NCBI GenBank assembly: GCA_003284265.1
Contig: QBVV01000008.1
Coordinates: 1-59,086 of the forward strand
Direction: 5' to 3'
Origin: SAR116 cluster bacterium AG-313-A07
GTDB taxonomy: Bacteria > Pseudomonadota > Alphaproteobacteria > Thalassobaculales > Thalassobaculaceae
DNA: 59,086 nucleotides
In this document: one piece after another, positions 18,480 to 28,522 of the stretch
How the letters are laid out: the number at the start of each line of letters is the position of its first letter
How positions within the stretch are numbered: the first letter of the stretch is position 1
Notes under the pieces: generated by a model
What the model was told of the DNA's origin: nothing
Databases searched by the model: none
The model's input: the letters and a program-made list of their open reading frames with translations, nothing else
Program-made: the position numbers and the translations under genes

Positions 18480-19940
18480 ATGCGATTAGCTATTGCTGGT
18501 TTTAATTTAGAGTCAGTCACATTTCTTCCTAATCCTACTACATTGAATGATTTTGAGGTGCTTGCGAAAAGAGGACAAGACCTTGTTGACTCTTTTTCGG
18601 GAACAAACACGGTTCCCGGAGGCTTTATAGCAGAGTGCAACGCACATAAAATTGATATGCTTCCTCTTGTTTATTCTGAAGCTGGCGCAGCTGCTTTAGC
18701 CACAGATGAGGCTTTTGATCATTACCTGAGGGAGATTTCTGAGGGCATTTTAAAAGAGAAAACAGCTTTAGATGGTGTTTTATTAGGCCTTCATGGAGCC
18801 CTAGTTACCAACAGCTTTAAAACTGACTTTGATTTTATATTCGAGCTTCGCAAAAAAATTGGAGATAGAATGCCCATTGGGGTTTCTTTTGACCTACACG
18901 GAAATTTGGACCCCAAACTTGCAGAGTTAGTCGACGTAATGAGCGCTTATCGCGAAAGCCCGCATGTAGATATGGGTGCGACAGGCCAAAGGGTCGCTAA
19001 ATTATTGATTGGAAAAATCAAAGGAATACTGGAGCCAAAAACTATAATAAAAAAAGTTCCTATTACTTTGCCCTCTATTTTTACAGCAACCCAAGTCAGC
19101 CCATTATCCGAGATCATGTCGCATGCAAGAAACAAAGAACGTGAAAATAACGGACTTTTAGATTGTTGTGTCGTAATGGGATTTGCCTACGCAGATGTCC
19201 CACAAATTGGAATTTCGATTTTAGCTACTGCACAAACCGATATTACGATAGCTCAGAAAGCCGCAGACGAAATGGCACTGTTGATCTGGAACCAGCGGCA
19301 AAGTCTGTATCCAAAGCATACAATTTATTCTGTCACCTCAGGTCTTGCAGAAGCTCAAGATTCTATAAAGCCATCAGGAAAACCTGTAGTGATATTAGAA
19401 CATGCGGATCGAATGAATGACTCAACATATGTGCTACGAGAATTGTTAGAATTACCCGGAATAAAATCAGCCGCCCCCTATTTTTGGGACCCACAAGCGG
19501 CCCAAAAGGCTCTAACCAAACCTGTGGGCTCGACCATAAAGCTATCCATCGGAGGTAATAGTTCAAAGAAAGCGGGAGACCCTATTTCTGTATCAGCAGA
19601 AATCATTTGGTCTGGTGAACCCAGTTTTTCTATGGGTGGCGTCATGGGTAAAGGACGTCCCGTAAGCCTTGGCCCTACAGCAATAATACAAGTAAACACT
19701 GTCTTAATATGGTTAATTTCCGCAAATGTAAGTGCTATTAACTTAGACCCATTTGAACAGTTCGGCTTCGACCACAAAGACTTTGACATCGTATTACTCC
19801 GTTCAAAAACTCACTTTAGAGCTATATGGGAGACAGAATCCGAAAAAATAATAATAGTAGATACACCCGACTGGGGTCCTGGATTATTAGACACCTTGCC
19901 ATACCAAAATGCGCGAAAAGGCGTGTTTCCAATTACATAA
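18480..19940 (+). CDS. M81 family metallopeptidase (MlrC / microcystinase C-like)
   Basis: A 486-residue protein of the M81/MlrC family. The N-terminus MRLAIAGFNLESVTFLPNPT, GVLLGLHGALVT, the metal-site region VSFDLHGNLDPK and the AYRESPHVDMGATG segment match the MlrC pattern, as does ILEHADRMNDSTYVLRELL. MlrC of sphingomonads cleaves linearised microcystin, but most family members occur in bacteria with no such ability and are thought to act on small amides or amidated acids. No mlrA, B or D is seen here. AGGGGC about seven bases upstream is the binding site. It converges on the EntS-like carrier. Confidence 0.86.
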   Translation: MRLAIAGFNLESVTFLPNPTTLNDFEVLAKRGQDLVDSFSGTNTVPGGFIAECNAHKIDMLPLVYSEAGAAALATDEAFDHYLREISEGILKEKTALDGVLLGLHGALVTNSFKTDFDFIFELRKKIGDRMPIGVSFDLHGNLDPKLAELVDVMSAYRESPHVDMGATGQRVAKLLIGKIKGILEPKTIIKKVPITLPSIFTATQVSPLSEIMSHARNKERENNGLLDCCVVMGFAYADVPQIGISILATAQTDITIAQKAADEMALLIWNQRQSLYPKHTIYSVTSGLAEAQDSIKPSGKPVVILEHADRMNDSTYVLRELLELPGIKSAAPYFWDPQAAQKALTKPVGSTIKLSIGGNSSKKAGDPISVSAEIIWSGEPSFSMGGVMGKGRPVSLGPTAIIQVNTVLIWLISANVSAINLDPFEQFGFDHKDFDIVLLRSKTHFRAIWETESEKIIIVDTPDWGPGLLDTLPYQNARKGVFPIT

Positions 19941-19964
19941 AGTTTTCATTCAAGTTACTAGTAG

Positions 19965-21206
19965 TTATTTCAGTCGTTTTTCCACATCCTCAAATCCATC
20001 AATACCTCGGATAGTAGGAAAACAGCGAAACCATATTGCGGTGATACCCAAGGTTGCAATTCCCCCAAGCAACACTGCGGGAATCGTTCCGAGGCCAGCG
20101 GCGCACAAACCCGCTCTAAAATCTCCTAATTCATTAGAGGCATTTATTGATACCGAATTAACTGCACTAACCCTACCTCTCATTTGATCTGGAGTTGCCA
20201 ATTGAACAAGGGTTAGACGGATATAGACGCTAACCATATCGGATGCGCCATAGATAGTTAAGGCAATCAAGGACAGCCAAAATACTTCTGAAAGACTAAA
20301 AACAATGATAGAAAGCCCAAAAATGAACAAAGAAATAAATAAAGATGGCCCTATCAATCTCGGGGAGGCAATCTGGGTGAGCCACAGTCCCATGACAAGG
20401 GAACCAACACCCGGCATCGCTCGCATAATCCCTAAACCATCTGCTCCAACTTTCAAGATATCGCTGGCATAAATTGGTAATAACCCCATAACGCCACCAA
20501 GCAAAACTGCCATTAAGTCAATTGAAATAGCCCCAAGAACTATTTTATTTTTCCATATAAAATTGAACCCTCCAAGTAAGGTCGAAAACGTCATTTTGTC
20601 TGGGGCCTCGAGTTTTAATCGGGCGGAAATAATAATCGATGAAATTGCAGACAAGGCAAACATCGATAGGGTGACGTAATAAGTCCAATCTTCTGCCCAT
20701 GCTATTAACCCGCCGCCAAGTGCTGGGCCAATTAACTGGGCTGCTTTATTCACAGAAGATGAGTAGGCAACCGCTTTTGGAAAAGCTTCCGTCGGAACAA
20801 TATTAGGTAAAATAGCCTGACCAGCTGTATGAAAAAATGCCCGCGCAGCTCCATGTAAAACAAGTATTCCGAAGATTATGCGCACATCACTATGTTCACC
20901 CCAAAGCGCCAACATGAGCATAACAACAACAACAAGATGGGCTACATTACAAAAAAACAGTATGATTCTTCGGTCGTATTTATCAGACACATAACCCGCG
21001 ATGAGAAACAAGAACAAAGCTGGTAAAAATTGAGCAAGTCCTATATAGCCCAGATCCAACGGATCACCTGTGAGTTGATAGACGTGCCAACCGACAGCCA
21101 CCGTAAGTATCTGTACTCCAACGACATTACAAAATCTGCCTATTATAAAAAATAAGAAATCCCTGTTTCGAAGGAGATAATTTAATCTGGTGTCGCTCTC
21201 TACCAT
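19965..21206 (-). CDS. MFS transporter, EntS (MFS_3) type
   Basis: A 413-residue major facilitator carrier with about twelve helices. The A-motif loop is AGYVSDKYDRRIILFF, and IVPTEAFPKAVAYSSSVNKAAQLIGPALGG and QLATPDQMRGRVSAVNS are typical of the MFS_3 group that includes the enterobactin exporter EntS. No siderophore genes are present in the window, so the cargo is unknown; these proteins are usually exporters. It is divergent from the TauD gene across 331 bp and ends 24 bp from the MlrC stop. Confidence 0.84.
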   Translation of the reverse strand: MVESDTRLNYLLRNRDFLFFIIGRFCNVVGVQILTVAVGWHVYQLTGDPLDLGYIGLAQFLPALFLFLIAGYVSDKYDRRIILFFCNVAHLVVVVMLMLALWGEHSDVRIIFGILVLHGAARAFFHTAGQAILPNIVPTEAFPKAVAYSSSVNKAAQLIGPALGGGLIAWAEDWTYYVTLSMFALSAISSIIISARLKLEAPDKMTFSTLLGGFNFIWKNKIVLGAISIDLMAVLLGGVMGLLPIYASDILKVGADGLGIMRAMPGVGSLVMGLWLTQIASPRLIGPSLFISLFIFGLSIIVFSLSEVFWLSLIALTIYGASDMVSVYIRLTLVQLATPDQMRGRVSAVNSVSINASNELGDFRAGLCAAGLGTIPAVLLGGIATLGITAIWFRCFPTIRGIDGFEDVEKRLK

Positions 21207-21537
21207 CTATCGCTCAATAAAAAATCATCCGACATGTCAGATAAATGGACATCAGTTAGTTTGGAAAACAAAACACCATTTAAGTCTTTACTATGAAGGC
21301 TTTTTAAAAATTAATTCAATCATAAACAGGATTACCTAGTCATATCTTCTAGCGTAGCACAAAATTGTGTTTCAACGTATATCTAATAACATTACAATGA
21401 GGTGGTGCGTTCCCGGCTGCCACGACCCGCAAGATAGCAGAAGAAAAATGAATAGTGTCAGTGGCATTAGTGGGAAGTTTGGCAGCGGATGTCTATGGAA
21501 CGACAATGAATAACGACAGGTCTAGGGCGGAAGCGAT
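21207..21537. other. Gene-free divergent region, 331 bp
   Basis: It separates the leftward MFS gene from the rightward TauD gene and should hold promoters for both. GACATGTC near the MFS start is an 8-bp palindrome. A 21-codon frame (21448-21513) preceded by AGAAG is present but unremarkable. GGGCGGAAG lies directly before the TauD ATG as its likely binding site. I see no convincing promoter pair or terminator. Confidence 0.4.
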
Positions 21538-22413
21538 ATGATTAATATTCAACCTACGGGAGGCGCATGCGGCGCAGTAGTTACAGGGATAGATCTATCC
21601 AAAGATGTAACCGATGAGATAATGTCAGATTTGACAAAAGCTTTGTATAACCATCGATGCCTGATTATAAAAAACCAAAAAATAACCAAAGACGCATATT
21701 ATCAATTCGCCAAAAGATGGGGCGATTTGATACGGCATGTTTTAGATTATCTGCGCATGCCGGGATATCCCGAAATGATGGCGATTGGAAACACCGAAGA
21801 AAAAGATAAAGACGACGCTGTTAGAAATGGCGCGGCAGTTTGGCACACAGACGGCTCCTACATTGAGGACCCCACGACCATAACAATGTTGCATGCAATA
21901 AAGATCCCTAAAACAGGAGGTGAAACACTAATAGCGGATATGGTTCAAGCATATGAAAGCCTTGAACCAAGTCTGAAAGCTAAGGTGAATACATTAACTG
22001 CTAAACACTATTATGGACGCGCTCAATTTGATGAGGACGAGCATGAGCCCGTGCCGATCAGAACGAAGCAACAAGCAGAAACCAATAAAATCTGTGAAAA
22101 ACCTCTAGTTTTAAAACACCCTGTCTCAGGACATAAGGCGTTATACGCGGTAGCTCATTCCCCTTTCCAAATAAATGGGATGACTGAAGAAGAGACGCAA
22201 GGTTTCCTTGCTCAGCTTAAATCTCATGCCACGCAGCCCAGGTTTGTTTACGCCCATCGTTATGAAGAAGGAGATATATTGATCTTCGATACTTTATCAA
22301 CCATGCATAGGGCTAAGGAGCAAATGGATGCTGCTGAAACTCCTGAGGCAGATAACGCTAGATTACTATGGAGATTAAGCACAAAAGGCAGCCCACTAAT
22401 TTATCGAAAATAA
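21538..22413 (+). CDS. TauD/TfdA family 2-oxoglutarate/Fe(II) dioxygenase
   Basis: A 291-residue non-haem iron dioxygenase. The facial triad is His103 and Asp105 (VWHTDGSY) and His257 (STMHRAK), with an Arg near residue 275-279 (RLLWRLS) for the 2-oxoglutarate carboxylate. The N-terminal GACGAVVTGIDLSKDV and HRCLIIKNQKI are typical of TauD/TfdA. Known members oxidise taurine, alkyl sulfonates or aryloxyacetates; the substrate here is unknown, and no transport genes for sulfonates are beside it. It is transcribed alone between the divergent MFS gene and parC. Confidence 0.9.
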   Translation: MINIQPTGGACGAVVTGIDLSKDVTDEIMSDLTKALYNHRCLIIKNQKITKDAYYQFAKRWGDLIRHVLDYLRMPGYPEMMAIGNTEEKDKDDAVRNGAAVWHTDGSYIEDPTTITMLHAIKIPKTGGETLIADMVQAYESLEPSLKAKVNTLTAKHYYGRAQFDEDEHEPVPIRTKQQAETNKICEKPLVLKHPVSGHKALYAVAHSPFQINGMTEEETQGFLAQLKSHATQPRFVYAHRYEEGDILIFDTLSTMHRAKEQMDAAETPEADNARLLWRLSTKGSPLIYRK

Positions 22414-22625
22414 ATCTTTTTCGATCTCATCAAAATTCTACTAAATCTCGTGGTAAGATTAAAATCGAGAAGCCGCAGGTTTTCAATCTGTGAATGACAT
22501 CTCGATATTTTCTATAATGCCTGCATGCCTTAAGCCGAAATAGTTAGAAAGTCTCTAAAAACTAAACAACTTCCACTAGAAATCTAAATCATATAGATAT
22601 ACAAGATATGCTAGAGGAGCGAAGA

Positions 22626-24845
22626 ATGGACACAACATCTGCGCAAGTAAGTGAAACTAAATTTGCGGACGCACTTAGCGAACGATATTTGGCTTACGCA
22701 CTTTCTACAATAATGTCGAGATCTTTGCCGGATGTGCGCGATGGACTTAAACCAGTACATCGCCGCTTATTATTTGCCATGCGACAATTACGCTTAGCTC
22801 CGGATGATGCTTTTAAAAAGTCGGCACGAGTTGTCGGCGATGTGATGGGGAAGTTCCATCCCCATGGTGACACCGCGATATATGATGCTATGGTCCGCCT
22901 AGCTCAAGACTTTTCTCAGCGTTACCCATTGGTTGACGGGCAAGGGAACTTCGGAAATATTGATGGGGATAACGCTGCGGCCATGCGTTATACTGAAGCC
23001 CGATTAACTGCCGTGGCAGAGAGTCTTCTTCAAGGAATAGATGAAGACGCAGTTGATTTTAAGAATACTTATGACGGAGAAGGAAATGAACCTCTCGTTC
23101 TACCAGCCGCCTTCCCAAACCTTCTCGCAAATGGAGCACAAGGTATTGCGGTGGGGATGGCAACTTCTATCCCACCGCATAATGTTGAAGAATTATGTGA
23201 TGCACTCCTCCATCTCATAGATCATCCAAATGCATCATTTGAAACTCTCTTCCGATATATCCCCGGGCCAGATTTTCCAACAGGCGGCGTTTTGGTTGAT
23301 ACTCCCGAAACAATTATCGATGCATACAAAACTGGCAAAGGAAGTTTTAGATTAAGGGCACGTTGGGACATAGAAAAACTAAAAAATGGTACTTACCAGA
23401 TAATTGTCACAGAAATTCCCTACCAAGTTCAAAAATCGAGATTAGTGGAGAAGCTAGCCGAATTACTTGAAAATAAAAAACTGAACCTGTTAAGTGACGT
23501 TCAAGATGAATCTGCTGAAGACCTTAGACTGGTTTTAGAACCCAAAAGTAGAAATATTGATCCTGCTATCTTAATGGAAAGTTTATTTAAGCAGTGCGAC
23601 CTAGAAGTCCGTATTAGCTTAAACCTAAACGTTTTAGATGCAGAGCAAACTCCAAGAGTGATGTCTTTGAGGGAAGCCTTAAACGCTTTTCTGGCCCATC
23701 GACATGAAGTTTTGGTCAGACGCTCTAATTTCCGTTTAGGTAAAATAGAAAGTAGATTAGAAGTGCTATCGGGCTACCTTATAGCCTTTTTAAATATCGA
23801 TGAGGTTATTCGAATTATAAGAGAGGAAGATCATCCGAAACAAAAAATGATGAACGATTTTGAGCTGACCGAAAATCAGGCAGAAGCAATTTTAAACATG
23901 AGACTTCGATCGCTGAGAAAATTAGAGGAAATAGCAATCCGAAAGGAATTTGAGGAGTTGACAGCTGAAAAATTGGATATAGAAGCTCTTTTAAATGATG
24001 AAAAGCGACGATGGAAAATAATCGCGGCAGAGATAAAAAATATCAAAAACGACTTTGGCAAAAATTCTATTTTAGGTCCCCGCCGCACAGAGATTGGACA
24101 ACCACCGTCCGCAATTATTATTCCTATTGAGGCAATCGTAGAACGGGAACCAATAACTATCATATGTTCAGATAAAGGATGGATTCGAGCGGTCAAAGGA
24201 CATTTATCTGATACCAGTGACTTAAAGTTTAAAGATGGCGATACATTAGGCGCTATTCTCCTGGCGGAAACAACAGATCGTATTCTGATATTCGCAAGTA
24301 ACGGACGCTGTTATACTGTAATGGCAGATAAACTCCCACGTGGCCGGGGCCATGGAGAGCCATTGCGCTTAATGATTGATCTCCCAAACGACCACAGTTT
24401 AATATCCCTAGATGTCTTTAAAGCCGATGGGCAATTTATCCTTGCTTCAAAAGACGGTAGGGGTTTTATCGCTGCGTCGAAAGATTTAATTGCCCAGACA
24501 AAAACTGGTAAACAAGTATTAAATGTTTCTGGTGACACCAAGGCTTCAATATGTGTTCCTGTTATTGGTGACAGTATTGCCGTTGTTGGAACCAATAGAA
24601 AATTGCTTATTTTTTCAAAAGAAGAGTTGCCTCAACTAGCAAAAGGTAAGGGCGTAATTCTTCAAAAATATAAAGATGGGAAACTTTCTGACATAAAATC
24701 TTTCAATATCAGCGATGGTTTGTCATGGCATATGAATGGCGGGCGCCAAAGAACCGAGACTGAACTTAATACTTGGATAGGAAAAAGAGCTTCTGCTGGA
24801 AGGATGCCTCCAACTGGATTTCCTCGACCACCCAAATTCAATTGA
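22626..24845 (+). CDS. parC: DNA topoisomerase IV subunit A
   Basis: A 739-residue type IIA topoisomerase subunit that cuts and rejoins DNA with ParE to unlink daughter chromosomes. The active tyrosine is in [10 protein letters not shown] (Tyr122). [37 protein letters not shown] and [11 protein letters not shown] are ParC/GyrA signatures. The short beta-propeller C-terminal domain (about 500-739) and the lack of a GyrA box favour ParC. At the quinolone-determining positions it has Thr and Asp ([10 protein letters not shown]), where E. coli ParC has Ser and Glu. AGAGGAG seven bases upstream selects this ATG over one six codons earlier. A TATAAT at 22513-22518 lies upstream without a clear -35. 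Confidence 0.93.
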   Translation: MDTTSAQVSETKFADALSERYLAYALSTIMSRSLPDVRDGLKPVHRRLLFAMRQLRLAPDDAFKKSARVVGDVMGKFHPHGDTAIYDAMVRLAQDFSQRYPLVDGQGNFGNIDGDNAAAMRYTEARLTAVAESLLQGIDEDAVDFKNTYDGEGNEPLVLPAAFPNLLANGAQGIAVGMATSIPPHNVEELCDALLHLIDHPNASFETLFRYIPGPDFPTGGVLVDTPETIIDAYKTGKGSFRLRARWDIEKLKNGTYQIIVTEIPYQVQKSRLVEKLAELLENKKLNLLSDVQDESAEDLRLVLEPKSRNIDPAILMESLFKQCDLEVRISLNLNVLDAEQTPRVMSLREALNAFLAHRHEVLVRRSNFRLGKIESRLEVLSGYLIAFLNIDEVIRIIREEDHPKQKMMNDFELTENQAEAILNMRLRSLRKLEEIAIRKEFEELTAEKLDIEALLNDEKRRWKIIAAEIKNIKNDFGKNSILGPRRTEIGQPPSAIIIPIEAIVEREPITIICSDKGWIRAVKGHLSDTSDLKFKDGDTLGAILLAETTDRILIFASNGRCYTVMADKLPRGRGHGEPLRLMIDLPNDHSLISLDVFKADGQFILASKDGRGFIAASKDLIAQTKTGKQVLNVSGDTKASICVPVIGDSIAVVGTNRKLLIFSKEELPQLAKGKGVILQKYKDGKLSDIKSFNISDGLSWHMNGGRQRTETELNTWIGKRASAGRMPPTGFPRPPKFN

Positions 24846-24862
24846 TTTCAGCATTATGACAA

Positions 24863-25276
24863 CTATGCCTGGTCGTCGTATTCCAATTGAATAGCTTCCG
24901 GCTCATTCTCGTCAGGATATTGTCTGCAATTACCCTCAAAAAAAGCACCTGGCTCTATCGAGAGGCGGTCCTGGATTAGATCGGCTATGACTTTAGCTCC
25001 TTTTACAAGAATAACATGCCGAGCTTTTATCTGACCCGTGACACTTCCGGCAATAGTTACCTCCTCGGCATCGACAGTGCCTCTGATAACTCCTGATTCA
25101 CTGACTGTAAGGGTAAAACTTTTGATGTCCCCATCAATTGTTCCATCAATTTGCATATCTCCTTCACTCTCTAAATTTCCTGTAATAGTGAGATCAGAAC
25201 TTAAAAGCGAGGGTGCGATTCCCTTTGATGATCCGGGTGTCTTCATTATATTGTCTTTTTTTGAATTATTGAACAT
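24863..25276 (-). CDS. Bactofilin family cytoskeletal protein
   Basis: A 137-residue bactofilin, a small polymer-forming protein with a right-handed beta-helix core. The core (about 24-115) shows the repeating pattern DLTITGNLESEGDMQIDG, TIDGDIKSFTLTV, VIRGTVDAEEVTIAGSV and GQIKARHVILVKG. The flanking N- and C-terminal tails are short and polar. In alphaproteobacteria, bactofilins often lie beside an M23 peptidase and position cell-wall enzymes; that arrangement is exactly present, and this start overlaps the peptidase stop by 11 bases. An ATG ten codons downstream is an alternative start. Confidence 0.93.
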   Translation of the reverse strand: MFNNSKKDNIMKTPGSSKGIAPSLLSSDLTITGNLESEGDMQIDGTIDGDIKSFTLTVSESGVIRGTVDAEEVTIAGSVTGQIKARHVILVKGAKVIADLIQDRLSIEPGAFFEGNCRQYPDENEPEAIQLEYDDQA

Positions 25277-26720
25277 TTCGCGCCGCCCTTAGAAATCTTC
25301 TCGGATTCATAAACTTACCATTATGCCTAATTTCATAATGAACATGGGGCCCCGTGCTTCTTCCTGAATTTCCTAATAAAGCGATTGTATCACCCATTTT
25401 AACTTTCTGCCCTACTTTCACACGATATCGATACAAATGAGCAAATCGTGTCATTAATCCATGTTGATGCAGAATATCTACTGTTCGCCCATATCTTCCC
25501 CTTCGGCCAACATAACTAACTATACCAGGGGCCGTTGCCTCGATTTTTGATTTATAGGGCGCCACAAAATCTATGCCTCGGTGCATTGCCCAACGACCAT
25601 TGAACGGATCTTTACGCCGTCCGTAATGGCTGGAAACATAACCACTCCGAACAGGAGCAACCAATGGAAGAACAGAAACTGTATCCCTTAGCTTCTCAAA
25701 TCTGTTTAATCGCAATTCTAACTCAGATTCTAACAACATGTTTCCATGTGAATGCTTCATATCTGGATGGTATGGAATAAAAGGTCCCCCCATTCCCATT
25801 ATCATACTCTTTGGTAACGGAGCGATATCTTTTAAATTTAACCCTGTTCTGTTCAAAACAGCTTCCAGTCGATGAATATTTTTCAAAGCCCGGCCTGAAA
25901 TATCCCTAAGTTTAGCCTCATGTTGCAAAGCTTGCTCTTCCTTAGTGGATTCAAGCTTAACGACTTTCGCACGGAGAGCCTCATTTTTATTTTTAATTTG
26001 ATCTTTCTCAACCATTACTGCCCGGAGGCTTGCACCAAGAGCCTTTACTTTTTTGTTAAGTTGCTCCGTCTTTATACGCGAATTTTCTAGATTGTTGTTT
26101 AATGACCATAATTGATCACCCATTGCCTCTCTTTCCGCAACCATTTCAGCCTTTTCAGCTTCTACAGTTTCAAGGTTTCCACGAAGATTACCGATATGGC
26201 TCTCCAACGCATTATTTTTACCCGTCATCCTGCGCAGTTCCTGTCCTATGAGTGCAAATTGTTGGCCAAGAACTTCTCTTTTTTTATTCTCTTCACTGGG
26301 TAGCAACCTGCCATTTGCCGATTTTTTTACACCCTGAGAAATGGACGTAATTGCAATCTCTTCGTTTTTAAAATGAGAAAGCAACGTTGATTGTGTCTCT
26401 TTCAGATCCTTAGTAATACTTACTATTGATTGTCTATATTCTGACACCTGATCTAAAAGTTGACTGTAGGAATTTTGGGCGCTCCAAATTGCTTTATTCT
26501 TATCGGAGATCTGAGATTCTAGACGCAGATAATCCACCGAAGAATACGCTACCCAGCCGGTTGTAGCCACTCCAGTGAAAAGTAAAACTATCAGAACCCA
26601 GCTTTTTAAAGAAAAATACGTAATTTTCCCAGCAGAACGAACAATAATTTCTCGATCACGAAACACGTGCTTGAGTATTTCGGTGATCTTAGTACGTTTA
26701 AAGTTCCCTAACTCTACCAT
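25266..26720 (-). CDS. M23 family metallopeptidase with coiled coil (bactofilin partner)
   Basis: A 484-residue membrane-anchored LytM-type endopeptidase. It has a short basic cytoplasmic N-terminus, one transmembrane helix (about 36-58, SWVLIVLLFTGVATTGWVAY), a long coiled coil (about 70-290, Glu/Lys/Leu-rich) and a C-terminal LytM domain. The zinc ligands are in MHRGIDFVAP (HxxxD) and GPHVHYEIRH (HxH), both complete, so it should cleave peptidoglycan crosslinks. It is co-transcribed with the bactofilin, which probably recruits it to a cell site through the short cytoplasmic tail. GGGAG nine bases upstream supports the start. Confidence 0.92.
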   Translation of the reverse strand: MVELGNFKRTKITEILKHVFRDREIIVRSAGKITYFSLKSWVLIVLLFTGVATTGWVAYSSVDYLRLESQISDKNKAIWSAQNSYSQLLDQVSEYRQSIVSITKDLKETQSTLLSHFKNEEIAITSISQGVKKSANGRLLPSEENKKREVLGQQFALIGQELRRMTGKNNALESHIGNLRGNLETVEAEKAEMVAEREAMGDQLWSLNNNLENSRIKTEQLNKKVKALGASLRAVMVEKDQIKNKNEALRAKVVKLESTKEEQALQHEAKLRDISGRALKNIHRLEAVLNRTGLNLKDIAPLPKSMIMGMGGPFIPYHPDMKHSHGNMLLESELELRLNRFEKLRDTVSVLPLVAPVRSGYVSSHYGRRKDPFNGRWAMHRGIDFVAPYKSKIEATAPGIVSYVGRRGRYGRTVDILHQHGLMTRFAHLYRYRVKVGQKVKMGDTIALLGNSGRSTGPHVHYEIRHNGKFMNPRRFLRAARNVQ

Positions 26721-26962
26721 AGGAATAGTCTCCCATGATCCGTTGTACCGATGTTAGTGGTATTAGACAAGGTTTCACAATGTATCTGAATTAAAAATAA
26801 AGTCTGCACAGAACATGAATTTCATATAAAAAGCTACCTTTGCCGCTAAACAACTATTTATCCCACAGCTTACATTAGTTACAACTATATTTTTATCCAT
26901 ACCTAATTTATATCTATAAAAAGTACGGTTACTTAAACTTATCAAAAATAGGCTGTCCCTTT

Positions 26963-28219
26963 ATGAGTAAATACTCCGTTCTGAGTTTAATAAAAAACGC
27001 GTTCAACGACAATAGGAACTGGGAACGCGCCTGGAGAGATCCAGAACCCAAAAAAAATTATGATGTTATAATTATTGGCGCAGGGGGCCACGGCCTTGCG
27101 AGCGCGTTTTACCTCGCAAAGAATCATGGAATAAAAAATATTGCAGTTTTAGAAAAAGGTTATCTTGGTGGAGGTAACACAGGACGAAACACTACTATAG
27201 TGCGTTCCAACTATATGCTTGATGAAAACGCATTATTTTATGAAAAATCACTTAAGTTATGGGAGCAATTGAGTCACGAGTTGAACTTCAACGTAATGTT
27301 TAGTCAACGAGGTGTTTTGAATTTAGCCAATTCCGACAGCCAAATGGATGCCATTACAAGACGCGGTAACACGATGAGGTTAAATGGCATAGATGCGGAG
27401 CTGTTAGACAGGCGGCAAGTTGAAAAAATGATCCCCTACTTGGATTTTTCTGATACTGCTAGATTTCAGATCAAAGGTGGATTGCTTCAACGACGAGGGG
27501 GAACAGCAAGGCACGACGCTGTGGCTTGGGGCTTTGCAAGGGGCGCAGATCAACTTGGCGTTGATATAATTCAAAATTGCGAAGTGACTGGATTTAAAAC
27601 AAAAGGAAACAATATAGAAATTGTTGAAACGTCCAGGGGGCCTATTGGTTGCGGTAAAGTTGGTTTTGCAGTCGCTGGTAGCACTGGCCATTTAGCCTCA
27701 AAACTAGGGATGAAACTCCCCATAGAAAGCCATGTATTACAAGCCTTCGTATCAGAACCACTCAAACCGATTATTGACCACGTTGTCACCTTTGGTGCAG
27801 GTCATTTCTACATTAGTCAATCCGATAAAGGTGGTCTAGTGTTTGGCGGCGATATAGATATGTACAATTCCTACGCTCAAAAAGGAAACCTTCCATTGAT
27901 AGAAGATGTTGTGACGGCTGGATTAGCAATGATACCAGGGCTTTCACGATTACGAATTGTAAGGCATTGGGGTGGAATTATGGATATGTCAATGGATGGC
28001 AGTCCTATAATCGGTAAATCGCCTATCGATAATCTCTATCTGAATTGCGGTTGGTGTTACGGAGGCTTCAAAGCAACCCCTGGGTCCGGATGGGTATTCG
28101 CTCATACAATTGCAAATGACGCCCCGCATGAGCTGAATGCTGGTTTGAATTTTGACCGCTTTAGAGTAGGCCGTTCTGTTGATGAAAATGGTGGTGGCCC
28201 AGTTCCGAATAGACATTAG
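26963..28219 (+). CDS. soxB: Sarcosine oxidase subunit beta
   Basis: A 418-residue FAD/FMN subunit of heterotetrameric sarcosine oxidase, which demethylates sarcosine to glycine. The FAD motif is DVIIIGAGGHGLASAFYLA (34-52). YLGGGNTGRNTTIVRSNYM and GGTARHDAVAWGFARGAD are family hallmarks; His184 in the latter is at the position reported to carry covalent FMN. NLYLNCGWCYGGFKATPGSG lies near the C-terminus. It opens the operon soxB-D-A-G. Its ribosome binding site is poor (AGG ten bases away). The 242 bp upstream, shared with the divergent peptidase gene, shows no clear promoter or riboswitch. Confidence 0.95.
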   Translation: MSKYSVLSLIKNAFNDNRNWERAWRDPEPKKNYDVIIIGAGGHGLASAFYLAKNHGIKNIAVLEKGYLGGGNTGRNTTIVRSNYMLDENALFYEKSLKLWEQLSHELNFNVMFSQRGVLNLANSDSQMDAITRRGNTMRLNGIDAELLDRRQVEKMIPYLDFSDTARFQIKGGLLQRRGGTARHDAVAWGFARGADQLGVDIIQNCEVTGFKTKGNNIEIVETSRGPIGCGKVGFAVAGSTGHLASKLGMKLPIESHVLQAFVSEPLKPIIDHVVTFGAGHFYISQSDKGGLVFGGDIDMYNSYAQKGNLPLIEDVVTAGLAMIPGLSRLRIVRHWGGIMDMSMDGSPIIGKSPIDNLYLNCGWCYGGFKATPGSGWVFAHTIANDAPHELNAGLNFDRFRVGRSVDENGGGPVPNRH

Positions 28220-28231
28220 AAAGTTTTACAA

Positions 28232-28522
28232 ATGATTCGCATCAAATGTCCTTACTGCGGACTTCGAGATCACTCCGAGTTTAATTACATTGGAGATGCA
28301 ACAAAGTTAAGACCTGTTAATCCTGAGGTTGCTAACGATGACGAGTGGTTCGATTATATCTATGTCAGAGATAATCCCAGAGGAGTTCATCAAGAGTACT
28401 GGCAACACATTACTGGCTGTAGAAGCTACGTAAAGGTACTGCGTAATACCGTTACCCATGAAGTATTAAAAACTGGATTACCCTCGGATGATCTTCTTTT
28501 TAGTTACGAGGCAGAAAAATAA
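28232..28522 (+). CDS. soxD: Sarcosine oxidase subunit delta
   Basis: The 96-residue zinc-binding small subunit. The N-terminal CPYCGLRDHSEFNY and the later EYWQHITGCRSY supply the Cys-Cys-His-Cys metal site known for this subunit. The conserved DEWFDYIYVRDNPRGVHQEYW segment identifies the family. It starts 12 bp after soxB and its TAA shares one base with the soxA ATG (TAATG). It is structural and needed for assembly of the oxidase. Confidence 0.95.
   Translation: MIRIKCPYCGLRDHSEFNYIGDATKLRPVNPEVANDDEWFDYIYVRDNPRGVHQEYWQHITGCRSYVKVLRNTVTHEVLKTGLPSDDLLFSYEAEK

Noticed and set aside
21448..21513. 21-codon frame upstream of the TauD gene, considered as a leader peptide
   Set aside because: It has only a weak AGAAG site, no run of regulatory codons and no attenuator-like hairpins after it.
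22414..22625. tRNA-like or riboswitch-like structure before parC
   Set aside because: GGTTTTCAATCTG superficially resembles a T-arm, but no acceptor or anticodon stem can be formed around it.
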